From positions 5,270,001 through 5,334,000 of the forward strand of contig BSYQ01000002.1 of NCBI GenBank assembly GCA_030272585.1: a stretch of DNA of 64,000 nucleotides, given 5' to 3'. Shown in pieces: positions 32,394 through 42,370 of the stretch. Position numbers and translations under genes: made by a program. The DNA comes from Bryopsis sp. KO-2023. Taxonomy: Eukaryota; Chlorophyta; Ulvophyceae; Bryopsidales; Bryopsidaceae. The notes beneath the pieces were generated by a model. The model saw nothing but the letters and a program-made list of their open reading frames with translations, ran no database searches and had not been told where the DNA came from. The number at the start of each line of letters is the position of its first letter. Position 1 is the stretch's first letter.

Positions 32394-33005
32394 TCACATA
32401 TCGAGGTTTATTTTCCCCCTAAGGAAAAAAAGAAACAAAAAAAAAAAGAAACGAGAAAAAAAAACATAATTTTTTAACAATGCCTCGTATTCTTTGTAGG
32501 TCAGCTGGTGGTTTTTATCTTCTGAGGTTTGAATGTGATTCAAAACGACTTCGACATTGTTTAAATGCCCCTTGAGGTATTTTCGAATTTCTCTCTGCTC
32601 AGCTGCCACTGCGGGGTCGGCTTTTCCGGCATCGACCAATAGCTTGGCTTGCGAATAAACATGGTTGAGAACATCGTCCGCGTGTTTTTTCAAAGCATGA
32701 ATTTTGCTTTTGATGTATTTGGTGTCCTGTTGAGAGAGGAGCAGTTTGAAAATAAATAAATAAATATGTTATTTTACTTTATTTTTGCTTAAATTATACT
32801 ATACTTTTTCTGAATGGGGATCTCGGTTGTTTTCTTTGTAGAATTGGTGGGTGCCTATCACTCCTTTGCACAGTGGATGGGCTGTGCTGCATGGGCATTC
32901 CAGCCTGTTTTCTGCGCCTCTCTCTTTTCTTTTTTTTTCCACTCCTGATTCGCTAATAAAGAATTCCAAACGACTGCAGACCAATTTCGCGGCATCTTTC
33001 GACAA
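32394..33005 (-). CDS. Last two exons of a helical protein with a hydrophobic tail
   Basis: Exon 32805-about 33005 reads AAKLVCSRLEFFISESG, a basic patch, then CPCSTAHPLCKG and ends at GAAAAA|GTATAG. The intron is 78 bp with acceptor CTCTCAACAG. The last exon (32394-32726) joins in phase 0 and encodes helices (SKIHALKKHADDVLNHVY, EQREIRKYLKGHLNNVEVVL, YKEYEALLKN) and a Phe/Leu-rich hydrophobic tail of about 15 residues. The tail could anchor the protein in a membrane, or it could reflect the T/A runs at this end. The 5' boundary is uncertain because an in-frame TGA lies at about 33010, so further exons are needed. The family is not recognised. Confidence 0.48.
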
Positions 33006-33519
33006 TCATGCTGAACTGGGGAAACCCAATTTCGAGGCTTCCCTGGTGTCTGTCTTGGAGGATTGCGGGAGCACTGTTTGTTGGAACTCAAGCACTACAA
33101 ATTGATTCAATACGGCTGCAGGCTGCTGATCCTTTCCCAAATGGTGGCCGCCTACATTTCTGCAACCTCCATGATAATTTGGACGGTTTAGAAAGACAGG
33201 GGAAGTTTTGAAGAGATGTATGAGCCCTGTTATCCTTTTCGTTTTGTTTTTTGGAACTGAAAGCAAGAAATAACAATGGAGTTTGTGGGTTTCTGAACAG
33301 GGCTTCATTTCGATTTGGTATGTGGCTGCAATCGGCAGAACCTAAAGTCACGCCATAGGTGCTATGTTTTTAACCAGAAGGAAAAAAAAGAGGAAGAATA
33401 GGGAGAACAGAAACATGTAACATTGATGGAGAACCAAGACAATTTTAAACCAAATTTCTGATTATTTTGGTGTGGAATTTATCATGTAATATTCATATCT
33501 TGCAGCATGTCTTTCATCC
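33006..33519. other. Gap without a resolved gene
   Basis: Overlapping frames occur on both strands (for example minus 33006-33308). Upstream exons of the minus-strand gene probably lie here, but I could not phase them. Confidence 0.3.
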
Positions 33520-33807
33520 TGTCACGCAATCACATTCGTATCGCACAGCATGTCTCTGAAATCTCATAAAACCGTAATCACATCGCCGAGGAAAGCTCCA
33601 TTTTCACAAGTACATCGCCCAGGATATGTTTGCGGTCTCGCACAATCATAATCACATCGCACAGACCTTTTCCAGCATCGCACACATGTTCACGCACATC
33701 GCACGGGAAAAGATCCACGATGCAACGTCGCAGAGAATACGTTCACCATCGCATCCATCATTCGAAACAACGTGCTGATCTTTGCTACCATCGCTTATAT
33801 TCATCCT
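33520..33807. repeat. Degenerate CATCGCACA-rich flank of the satellite
   Basis: The word (A)CATCGCAC/ATCGCACA, the reverse complement of TGTGCGATG, recurs about every 20-40 bases in degenerate form. It looks like a decayed or ancestral version of the satellite, on the opposite strand. Confidence 0.7.
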
Positions 33808-34410
33808 GTGCGACAAAGTTGAACCGTTTACACGATGTACACGATGCTTCCTGCGATGTTGAAACGATTGTGTGCGATGTATTATCAGAAACTGGGCTGG
33901 AGCGGCTTGTGTGCGACAAAGTTGGACCGTTTACACGATGTACACGATGCTTCCTGCGATGTTGAAACGATTGTGTGCGATGTATTATCAGAAACTGGGC
34001 TGGAGCGGCTTGTGTGCGACAAAGTTGGACCGTTTACACGATGTACACGATGCTTCCTGCGATGTTGAAACGATTGTGTGCGATGTATTATCAGAAACTG
34101 GGCTGGAGCGGCTTGTGTGCGACAAAGTTGGACCGTTTACACGATGTACACGATGCTTCCTGCGATGTTGAAACGATTGTGTGCGATGTATTATCAGAAA
34201 CTGGGCTGGAGCGGCTTGTGTGCGACAAAGTTGGACCGTTTACACGATGTACACGATGCTTCCTGCGATGTTGAAACGATTGTGTGCGATGTATTATCAG
34301 AAACTGGGCTGGAGCGGCTTGTGTGCGACAAAGTTGGACCGTTTACACGATGTACACGATGCTTCCTGCGATGTTGAAACGATTGTGTGCGATGTATTAT
34401 CAGAAACTGG

Positions 34411-34418
34411 GCTGGAGC
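34411..34418. repeat. Target-site duplication of hAT copy 1 (left)
   Basis: GCTGGAGC, repeated at 35937-35944 directly after the element. An 8-bp duplication is the hAT hallmark, and it is satellite sequence. Confidence 0.95.
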
Positions 34419-35936
34419 CAGGGTTTTTTTTAGTGGCGTTTAGCCGCCAATGTGGCGGAAAAAAACAAAATTGGGCCAAATGTGGCGGCATATTTCAAAA
34501 GAAATAGCGTGCAATACGCCACTATTTCAGACAATTGGTAAAGCCAATACGCCACTCAGTGGCCGTCGAAAAACACAAGAAATCGCTGAAATCGCCATTG
34601 TGGCCAGTGAAATATATCGGAAATAAAGTCGAATCGCCAGATAGTTCAAAGGTGTTCGATTCCACGTGCAATCGAACAATTGAACTCCCTGTTGTGCAGA
34701 CTGAAAATCCACCACAAGTCTATAACGCCATTGTTTCCATTCCCCTCTCTACCACGAATTCAACCCCTGCACCGCGTCTCTATAATATATTCGTCAGGAA
34801 TACATGAGTGAGGACAGTTTTTCGGGAAGAATTTGGAGGAATTTCGTAGCGGTTGGAGAGACGGACAGTCCACTGGACCTTTGCGATGAAGGCGTCAGCT
34901 ATCTCACCTTCAACTGTGGGAGTGGTATGAAGCACTACCTTATGACCACGAAGAAAAATGAAAATGGGAGAGGACACAGGACCGAAATCGTAACAGAGGA
35001 CATGTGGTTCGACATTCTTGAACGAACTAAGGTGAAAGTGAAGGAAGCTTCAGAGCTTGTGATTTCGGATTTCGAAACCCGATTTCCTCCCAGAGAATTG
35101 TTCTCTGCATTCTCTATTTTACAACCATTTTTCTGGGCCCAAGACCCTGGGAGGGAACTGATTGAACGGTTTTTCAACACAATAAAAAAACATTTTTGTC
35201 GAGAAATCGCTCAGGGAGATACCACGGTTCTTCCCCTTCTTGATGAAGAAAAATTGAACACACAGTTTGACCTTTTTCAAGTGACAATGAAAGCTTCATC
35301 TTCGTATACATCGATGGAGTATTGCTAAAAGCATCTGATGGAAAGCCCCGGTGTTCTTCGATTATGCTCGGAATTCGTGAAGTTGGCACAAATTGTGCTT
35401 ATTCTACCGATGACGAGCGTCAGTAATGAGAGAAGATTTTCGCAAATGAACTTGACAAAAACAATTGTTCGTAACCGGCTGCAAGAAGATCATTTAAACG
35501 GTTGCATCAGAGTAAAGAATTGTCGGTTTGATATCAGTTCATTTCCCTACAAGGAAACTCTTCAATTGTGGGGAAGGACGAAGGATAGAAGAAATGTTCT
35601 TGCAAAGGGAAGTGGTGTTTTTCGTGATTAGATTTGGGTTTTCTGGGGTTGCTATTGTTTTGAATGAATGAAAAAAGTGATATCAGTCGCGGGAAGGGTA
35701 TTTGTGGACTTGTGGAAGGAGGAGAGATTGTCGATTGTTTTGTGTTTGTAAGGACAATGTTCTGATGAGTTGCATAAATAGTAAGAAAAAGCCAGGAGAT
35801 TGAGCAAAACGCCACATTGGCTGAAAAAAAAAATTAAAAAAGCTCGCTCAACGGCACAACGTGGCGGAAAAAAAAATAGGAAAGAGGAGAAAAAAGCCAT
35901 GTGGCTTGAAGCTCTGAGTGCTTAGGAAAAACCCTG
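34419..35936 (+). mobile_element. hAT-family DNA transposon, copy 1 (1,518 bp, non-autonomous derivative)
   Basis: The element starts CAGGGTTTTTTTTAG and ends CTTAGGAAAAACCCTG, so CAGGGTTTTT is the terminal inverted repeat. It is flanked by the 8-bp duplication GCTGGAGC. Subterminal GTGGCG/CGCCAC words cluster at both ends (TAGTGGCG, TGTGGCGG, CGCCACAT, CGTGGCGG), as expected for transposase-binding sites. It encodes only the C-terminal part of a transposase, with an internal stop, so it depends on another copy for movement. It is inserted inside a 103-bp satellite unit. Confidence 0.95.
34804..35631 (+). pseudogene. hAT transposase C-terminal fragment, copy 1, with in-frame TAA
   Basis: One frame runs from ATG 34804 to 35631 with a single TAA at 35326-35328. 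The second half carries the hAT dimerisation region: IVLILPMTSVSNERRFSQM and KTIVRNRLQEDHLNG (P-x-T/S-S-x-x-x-E-R-x-F-S). The first half includes LERTKVKVKEASELVISDF. About 276 codons remain; hAT transposases are usually 600-800 residues, and the BED zinc finger and most of the catalytic region are absent. The same stop is present in copy 2, so it predates the duplication. Confidence 0.88.
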
Positions 35937-36768
35937 GCTGGAGCGGCTTGTGTGCGACAAAGTTGGACTGTTTACACGATGTACACGATGCTTCCTGCGA
36001 TGTTGAAACGATTGTGTGCGATGTATTATCAGAAACTGGGCTGGAGCGGCTTGTGTGCGACAAAGTTGGACCGTTTACACGATGTACACGATGCTTCCTG
36101 CGATGTTGAAACGATTGTGTGCGATGTATTATCAGAAACTGGGCTGGAGCGGCTTGTGTGCGACAAAGTTGGACTGTTTACACGATGTACACGATGCTTC
36201 CTGCGATGTTGAAACGATTGTGTGCGATGTATTATCAGAAACTGGGCTGGAGCGGCTTGTGTGCGACAAAGTTGGACCGTTTACACGATGTACACGATGC
36301 TTCCTGCGATGTTGAAACGATTGTGTGCGATGTATTATCAGAAACTGGGCTGGAGCGGCTTGTGTGCGACAAAGTTGGACCGTTTACACGATGTACACGA
36401 TGCTTCCTGCGATGTTGAAACGATTGTGTGCGATGTATTATCAGAAACTGGGCTGGAGCGGCTTGTGTGCGACAAAGTTGGACCGTTTACACGATGTACA
36501 CGATGCTTCCTGCGATGTTGAAACGATTGTGTGCGATGTATTATCAGAAACTGGGCTGGAGCGGCTTGTGTGCGACAAAGTTGGACCGTTTACACGATGT
36601 ACACGATGCTTCCTGCGATGTTGAAACGATTGTGTGCGATGTATTATCAGAAACTGGGCTGGAGCGGCTTGTGTGCGACAAAGTTGGACCGTTTACACGA
36701 TGTACACGATGCTTCCTGCGATGTTGAAACGATTGTGTGCGATGTATTATCAGAAACTGGGCTGGAGC

Positions 36769-38286
36769 CAGGGTTTTTTTTAGTGGCGTTTAGCCGCCAA
36801 TGTGGCGGAAAAAAACAAAATTGGGCCAAATGTGGCGGCATATTTCAAAAGAAATAGCGTGCAATACGCCACTATTTCAGACAATTGGTAAAGCCAATAC
36901 GCCACTCAGTGGCCGTCGAAAAACACAAGAAATCGCTGAAATCGCCATTGTGGCCAGTGAAATATATCGGAAATAAAGTCGAATCGCCAGATAGTTCAAA
37001 GGTGTTCGATTCCACGTGCAATCGAACAATTGAACTCCCTGTTGTGCAGACTGAAAATCCACCACAAGTCTATAACGCCATTGTTTCCATTCCCCTCTCT
37101 ACCACGAATTCAACCCCTGCACCGCGTCTCTATAATATATTCGTCAGGAATACATGAGTGAGGACAGTTTTTCGGGAAGAATTTGGAGGAATTTCGTAGC
37201 GGTTGGAGAGACGGACAGTCCACTGGACCTTTGCGATGAAGGCGTCAGCTATCTCACCTTCAACTGTGGGAGTGGTATGAAGCACTACCTTATGACCACG
37301 AAGAAAAATGAAAATGGGAGAGGACACAGGACCGAAATCGTAACAGAGGACATGTGGTTCGACATTCTTGAACGAACTAAGGTGAAAGTGAAGGAAGCTT
37401 CAGAGCTTGTGATTTCGGATTTCGAAACCCGATTTCCTCCCAGAGAATTGTTCTCTGCATTCTCTATTTTACAACCATTTTTCTGGGCCCAAGACCCTGG
37501 GAGGGAACTGATTGAACGGTTTTTCAACACAATAAAAAAACATTTTTGTCGAGAAATCGCTCAGGGAGATACCACGGTTCTTCCCCTTCTTGATGAAGAA
37601 AAATTGAACACACAGTTTGACCTTTTTCAAGTGACAATGAAAGCTTCATCTTCGTATACATCGATGGAGTATTGCTAAAAGCATCTGATGGAAAGCCCCG
37701 GTGTTCTTCGATTATGCTCGGAATTCGTGAAGTTGGCACAAATTGTGCTTATTCTACCGATGACGAGCGTCAGTAATGAGAGAAGATTTTCGCAAATGAA
37801 CTTGACAAAAACAATTGTTCGTAACCGGCTGCAAGAAGATCATTTAAACGGTTGCATCAGAGTAAAGAATTGTCGGTTTGATATCAGTTCATTTCCCTAC
37901 AAGGAAACTCTTCAATTGTGGGGAAGGACGAAGGATAGAAGAAATGTTCTTGCAAAGGGAAGTGGTGTTTTTCGTGATTAGATTTGGGTTTTCTGGGGTT
38001 GCTATTGTTTTGAATGAATGAAAAAAGTGATATCAGTCGCGGGAAGGGTATTTGTGGACTTGTGGAAGGAGGAGAGATTGTCGATTGTTTTGTGTTTGTA
38101 AGGACAATGTTCTGATGAGTTGCATAAATAGTAAGAAAAAGCCAGGAGATTGAGCAAAACGCCACATTGGCTGAAAAAAAAAATTAAAAAAGCTCGCTCA
38201 ACGGCACAACGTGGCGGAAAAAAAAATAGGAAAGAGGAGAAAAAAGCCATGTGGCTTGAAGCTCTGAGTGCTTAGGAAAAACCCTG
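36769..38286 (+). mobile_element. hAT-family DNA transposon, copy 2 (identical to copy 1)
   Basis: The sequence and ends match copy 1, offset by exactly 2,350 bp, with the same duplicated GCTGGAGC at 36761-36768 and 38287-38294. The spacing equals 1,518 bp of element plus 832 bp (eight satellite units plus the 8-bp duplication). The copy therefore arose by duplication of the element together with its satellite flank, not by independent insertion. Confidence 0.95.
37154..37981 (+). pseudogene. hAT transposase C-terminal fragment, copy 2, with in-frame TAA
   Basis: It matches the copy 1 fragment, including the TAA (37676-37678) and the C-terminal dimerisation region. It was not separately acquired. 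Confidence 0.88.
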
Positions 38287-40732
38287 GCTGGAGCGGCTTG
38301 TGTGCGACAAAGTTGGACTGTTTACACGATGTACACGATGCTTCCTGCGATGTTGAAACGATTGTGTGCGATGTATTATCAGAAACTGGGCTGGAGCGGC
38401 TTGTGTGCGACAAAGTTGGACCGTTTACACGATGTACACGATGCTTCCTGCGATGTTGAAACGATTGTGTGCGATGTATTATCAGAAACTGGGCTGGAGC
38501 GGCTTGTGTGCGACAAAGTTGGACCGTTTACACGATGTACACGATGCTTCCTGCGATGTTGAAACGATTGTGTGCGATGTATTATCAGAAACTGGGCTGG
38601 AGCGGCTTGTGTGCGACAAAGTTGGACCGTTTACACGATGTACACGATGCTTCCTGCGATGTTGAAACGATTGTGTGCGATGTATTATCAGAAACTGGGC
38701 TGGAGCGGCTTGTGTGCGACAAAGTTGGACCGTTTACACGATGTACACGATGCTTCCTGCGATGTTGAAACGATTGTGTGCGATGTATTATCAGAAACTG
38801 GGCTGGAGCGGCTTGTGTGCGACAAAGTTGGACCGTTTACACGATGTACACGATGCTTCCTGCGATGTTGAAACGATTGTGTGCGATGTATTATCAGAAA
38901 CTGGGCTGGAGCGGCTTGTGTGCGACAAAGTTGGACCGTTTACACGATGTACACGATGCTTCCTGCGATGTTGAAACGATTGTGTGCGATGTATTATCAG
39001 AAACTGGGCTGGAGCGGCTTGTGTGCGACAAAGTTGGACCGTTTACACGATGTACACGATGCTTCCTGCGATGTTGAAACGATTGTGTGCGATGTATTAT
39101 CAGAAACTGGGCTGGAGCGGCTTGTGTGCGACAAAGTTGGACCGTTTACACGATGTACACGATGCTTCCTGCGATGTTGAAACGATTGTGTGCGATGTAT
39201 TATCAGAAACTGGGCTGGAGCGGCTTGTGTGCGACAAAGTTGGACCGTTTACACGATGTACACGATGCTTCCTGCGATGTTGAAACGATTGTGTGCGATG
39301 TATTATCAGAAACTGGGCTGGAGCGGCTTGTGTGCGACAAAGTTGGACCGTTTACACGATGTACACGATGCTTCCTGCGATGTTGAAACGATTGTGTGCG
39401 ATGTATTATCAGAAACTGGGCTGGAGCGGCTTGTGTGCGACAAAGTTGGACCGTTTACACGATGTACACGATGCTTCCTGCGATGTTGAAACGATTGTGT
39501 GCGATGTATTATCAGAAACTGGGCTGGAGCGGCTTGTGTGCGACAAAGTTGGACCGTTTACACGATGTACACGATGCTTCCTGCGATGTTGAAACGATTG
39601 TGTGCGATGTATTATCAGAAACTGGGCTGGAGCGGCTTGTGTGCGACAAAGTTGGACCGTTTACACGATGTACACGATGCTTCCTGCGATGTTGAAACGA
39701 TTGTGTGCGATGTATTATCAGAAACTGGGCTGGAGCGGCTTGTGTGCGACAAAGTTGGACCGTTTACACGATGTACACGATGCTTCCTGCGATGTTGAAA
39801 CGATTGTGTGCGATGTATTATCAGAAACTGGGCTGGAGCGGCTTGTGTGCGACAAAGTTGGACTGTTTACACGATGTACACGATGCTTCCTGCGATGTTG
39901 AAACGATTGTGTGCGATGTATTATCAGAAACTGGGCTGGAGCGGCTTGTGTGCGACAAAGTTGGACTGTTTACACGATGTACACGATGCTTCCTGCGATG
40001 TTGAAACGATTGTGTGCGATGTATTATCAGAAACTGGGCTGGAGCGGCTTGTGTGCGACAAAGTTGGACGGTTTACACGATGTACACGATGCTTCCTGCG
40101 ATGTTGAAACGATTGTGTGCGATGTATTATCAGAAACTGGGCTGGAGCGGCTTGTGTGCGACAAAGTTGGACCGTTTACACGATGTACACGATGCTTCCT
40201 GCGATGTTGAAACGATTGTGTGCGATGTATTATCAGAAACTGGGCTGGAGCGGCTTGTGTGCGACAAAGTTGGACCGTTTACACGATGTACACGATGCTT
40301 CCTGCGATGTTGAAACGATTGTGTGCGATGTATTATCAGAAACTGGGCTGGAGCGGCTTGTGTGCGACAAAGTTGGACCGTTTACACGATGTACACGATG
40401 CTTCCTGCGATGTTGAAACGATTGTGTGCGATGTATTATCAGAAACTGGGCTGGAGCGGCTTGTGTGCGACAAAGTTGGACTGTTTACACGATGTACACG
40501 ATGCTTCCTGCGATGTTGAAACGATTGTGTGCGATGTATTATCAGAAACTGGGCTGGAGCGGCTTGTGTGCGACAAAGTTGGACCGTTTACACGATGTAC
40601 ACGATGCTTCCTGCGATGTTGAAACGATTGTGTGCGATGTATTATCAGAAACTGGGCTGGAGCGGCTTGTGTGCGACAAAGTTGGACCGTTCACACGATG
40701 TACACGATGCTTCCTGCGCTGTTGAAACGATT

Positions 40733-40920
40733 GTGTGCGATGTACTGTGTGCGATGTATTCTGTGCGATGTAACAACAAAAAGTCGTCACCGGTGGAGAC
40801 ATCGCACAGCCATACATCGCGTAAACGGTCCACCTTTGTCGCACAGCTGTGCGATGTAAAATTGACGCCACACGGAATGGATGGGTTTGCGTGCGATGTA
40901 GCAAAATACATCGCACAGAG
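40733..40920. repeat. Right edge of the satellite: TGTGCGATGTA cluster and inverted unit fragment
   Basis: Three TGTGCGATGTA-type words sit within 45 bp after the last unit. A reverse-complement piece of the satellite unit follows (CGTAAACGGTCCACCTTTG at about 40820-40838). Then come the 16-bp perfect palindrome TCGCACAGCTGTGCGA (40839-40854) and the hairpin TGCGATGTA-gcaaaa-TACATCGCA (about 40895-40918). The array edge is therefore inverted relative to the main array. Confidence 0.85.
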
Positions 40921-42370
40921 GGCAACTTCCCATAGTGTAAACACAAAACATATTCACACTCTTTTTGGTGGCCAAACAAACGTGCGACGGACGAGCAACG
41001 TACTTTGTTTCGACTTCATTACTATACGTTTCGACAAAACGGCGCTCCCAGCCGCATCAGAAGCGAGTCTTGGGCGTTTCGGGTTCTGGCAATTGCAATC
41101 TGTTCGCGCACGTGTCTGAGACTGCCACGTCCATTGCTGTTTGTAAAAAAAGATGATAGAAGTCTACCAGTGGTTTTTGTATACACTCTTTAGCAAAAAG
41201 AAAATATGAAGGCTTGTTGCTGATTGCTGTGTCCGTCAAAAATGTATACGACTGCCCCTTGCACAAGCCAGGCTTTCCTGTGGCGCGTCACGCGCCCATC
41301 TCTAAAACAAACACGACGAAAATTACAGGTGAATTAACTTTCCACCTGCCGTGAGCTCCAGAACCAAGGTGCGAGCTGTTCGAGTCCTTGGGGGGAAGGG
41401 GGGACGACTCGTTTTAGAAAAATAGTTTTCTTGTGGAATGACTTCGCTGTATGTTGGTCGTCGTGGTGGGGTTTTCTGGTGTTGAGTTTTTCGGTACATG
41501 ACTTTTTCTGGGCCAAAATGAGCGTGGCGGTTCTATACCACGTTGAAGTTGGAACAGACCCGCTATCTTTAACAAGATGCACGCTGGTGTTGTCCTTGCG
41601 ACTTAAACCCGAGTTTCCGGCGGGGGTTCAAATCCCTCCCGTCACGTTTTCCCTTGTCCATTGATTTTTTTGGATTCAGAACTTCCCCACTGACTCGATG
41701 AGCCTGTTGAGCAATTTTAAACGGTCACGATTGCGGTTACTCGTTATGTTGTGGCTTGGTGGCGTCTTTGGTCGGAACTTTTTGGGAATCGTTCGCTTCT
41801 GGTTCCCGAGACGGGAGGTGTTCTGTCGTCGCCGTACGTCGCCACCGTCGTTCACACCCACGCCCCCACCGGTATCTGTTGCGATGTTTTGGACCTAGGT
41901 GGGTCGTCGGTTGGACTTTAGTGCAAGTCTTTCCCTTCTCCGTTTTCGTGGTTTGCCTGTTGTTTCTGTTTCGCAGTGGTGCCCAGGAAACGGACTTCGG
42001 AGGGTCCCCCTTACACCCCAAGCACAGTATGCTGATGTTCTGCCTGGGTTTTTCAGCGCCACGTCGCTGCTGCCGTTGATTGAGGATGCCCAGGAGAAAA
42101 TCCACAACCAACTTTACTAGCAGTATGAGGGCTGTGGTCCAGCCTGTGGATGAGTGCAATTTTTTCCTGTGGAGCAACCAGCCCACTGCTTAAACTATTA
42201 TATGAATGCCATTGCTTGTGATTTCAGAGATGACCACCACTGTGTTTCACAGAGTGTGTGTCCAATTGGTGTTTGTTTTACAGAAATGTTCATACAGACC
42301 CAAATCTGCCCGCGACTCTTCGCTTTCACATATAGCCGCAAAATCTAACTTCTGAAAAGTAAAAGAAAAC
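40921..42370. other. Region without a resolved gene
   Basis: A minus-strand frame at 41057-41266 (YTFLTDTAISNKPSYFLF, DVAVSDTC) is protein-like but short. A pair of antisense frames at about 41740-42190 is ambiguous. No domains or repeats are recognised. Confidence 0.3.

Larger units (their letters stand above)
33808..40743. repeat. 103-bp satellite array, about 38 units, interrupted by two hAT elements
   Basis: Units start with GTGCGACAAAGTTGGACCG and contain ACACGATGTACACGATGC, CCTGCGATGTTGAAACG, TGTGCGATGTATTATC and CTGGGCTGGAGCGGCTT. There are six units from 33808 (the sixth interrupted at 34418), eight from 35952 (the eighth interrupted at 36768) and about 24 from 38302 to 40743. Units are nearly identical. 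The main variant is GGACTG for GGACCG (for example in the unit following each hAT copy), and one unit has GGACGG near 40068. The first unit (TTGAACCG) and the last (TTCACACG, GCGCTGTT) are more diverged, as expected at array edges. A 103-bp period is not a multiple of three, so the open frames seen here are not genes. Confidence 0.97.

Noticed and set aside
33808-40743. Dozens of overlapping 99-codon frames in the satellite array
   Set aside because: They repeat every 103 bp, which is not a multiple of three. The frames are the same satellite read through three phases until a stop. They are not genes.
33808-40743. CRISPR-like regular repetition
   Set aside because: The whole 103-bp unit is conserved with no variable spacers, and the context is eukaryotic with introns and transposons.
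41615-41645. tRNA-like GGTTCAAATCC
   Set aside because: There is no acceptor-stem partner about 65 bases upstream and no cloverleaf.
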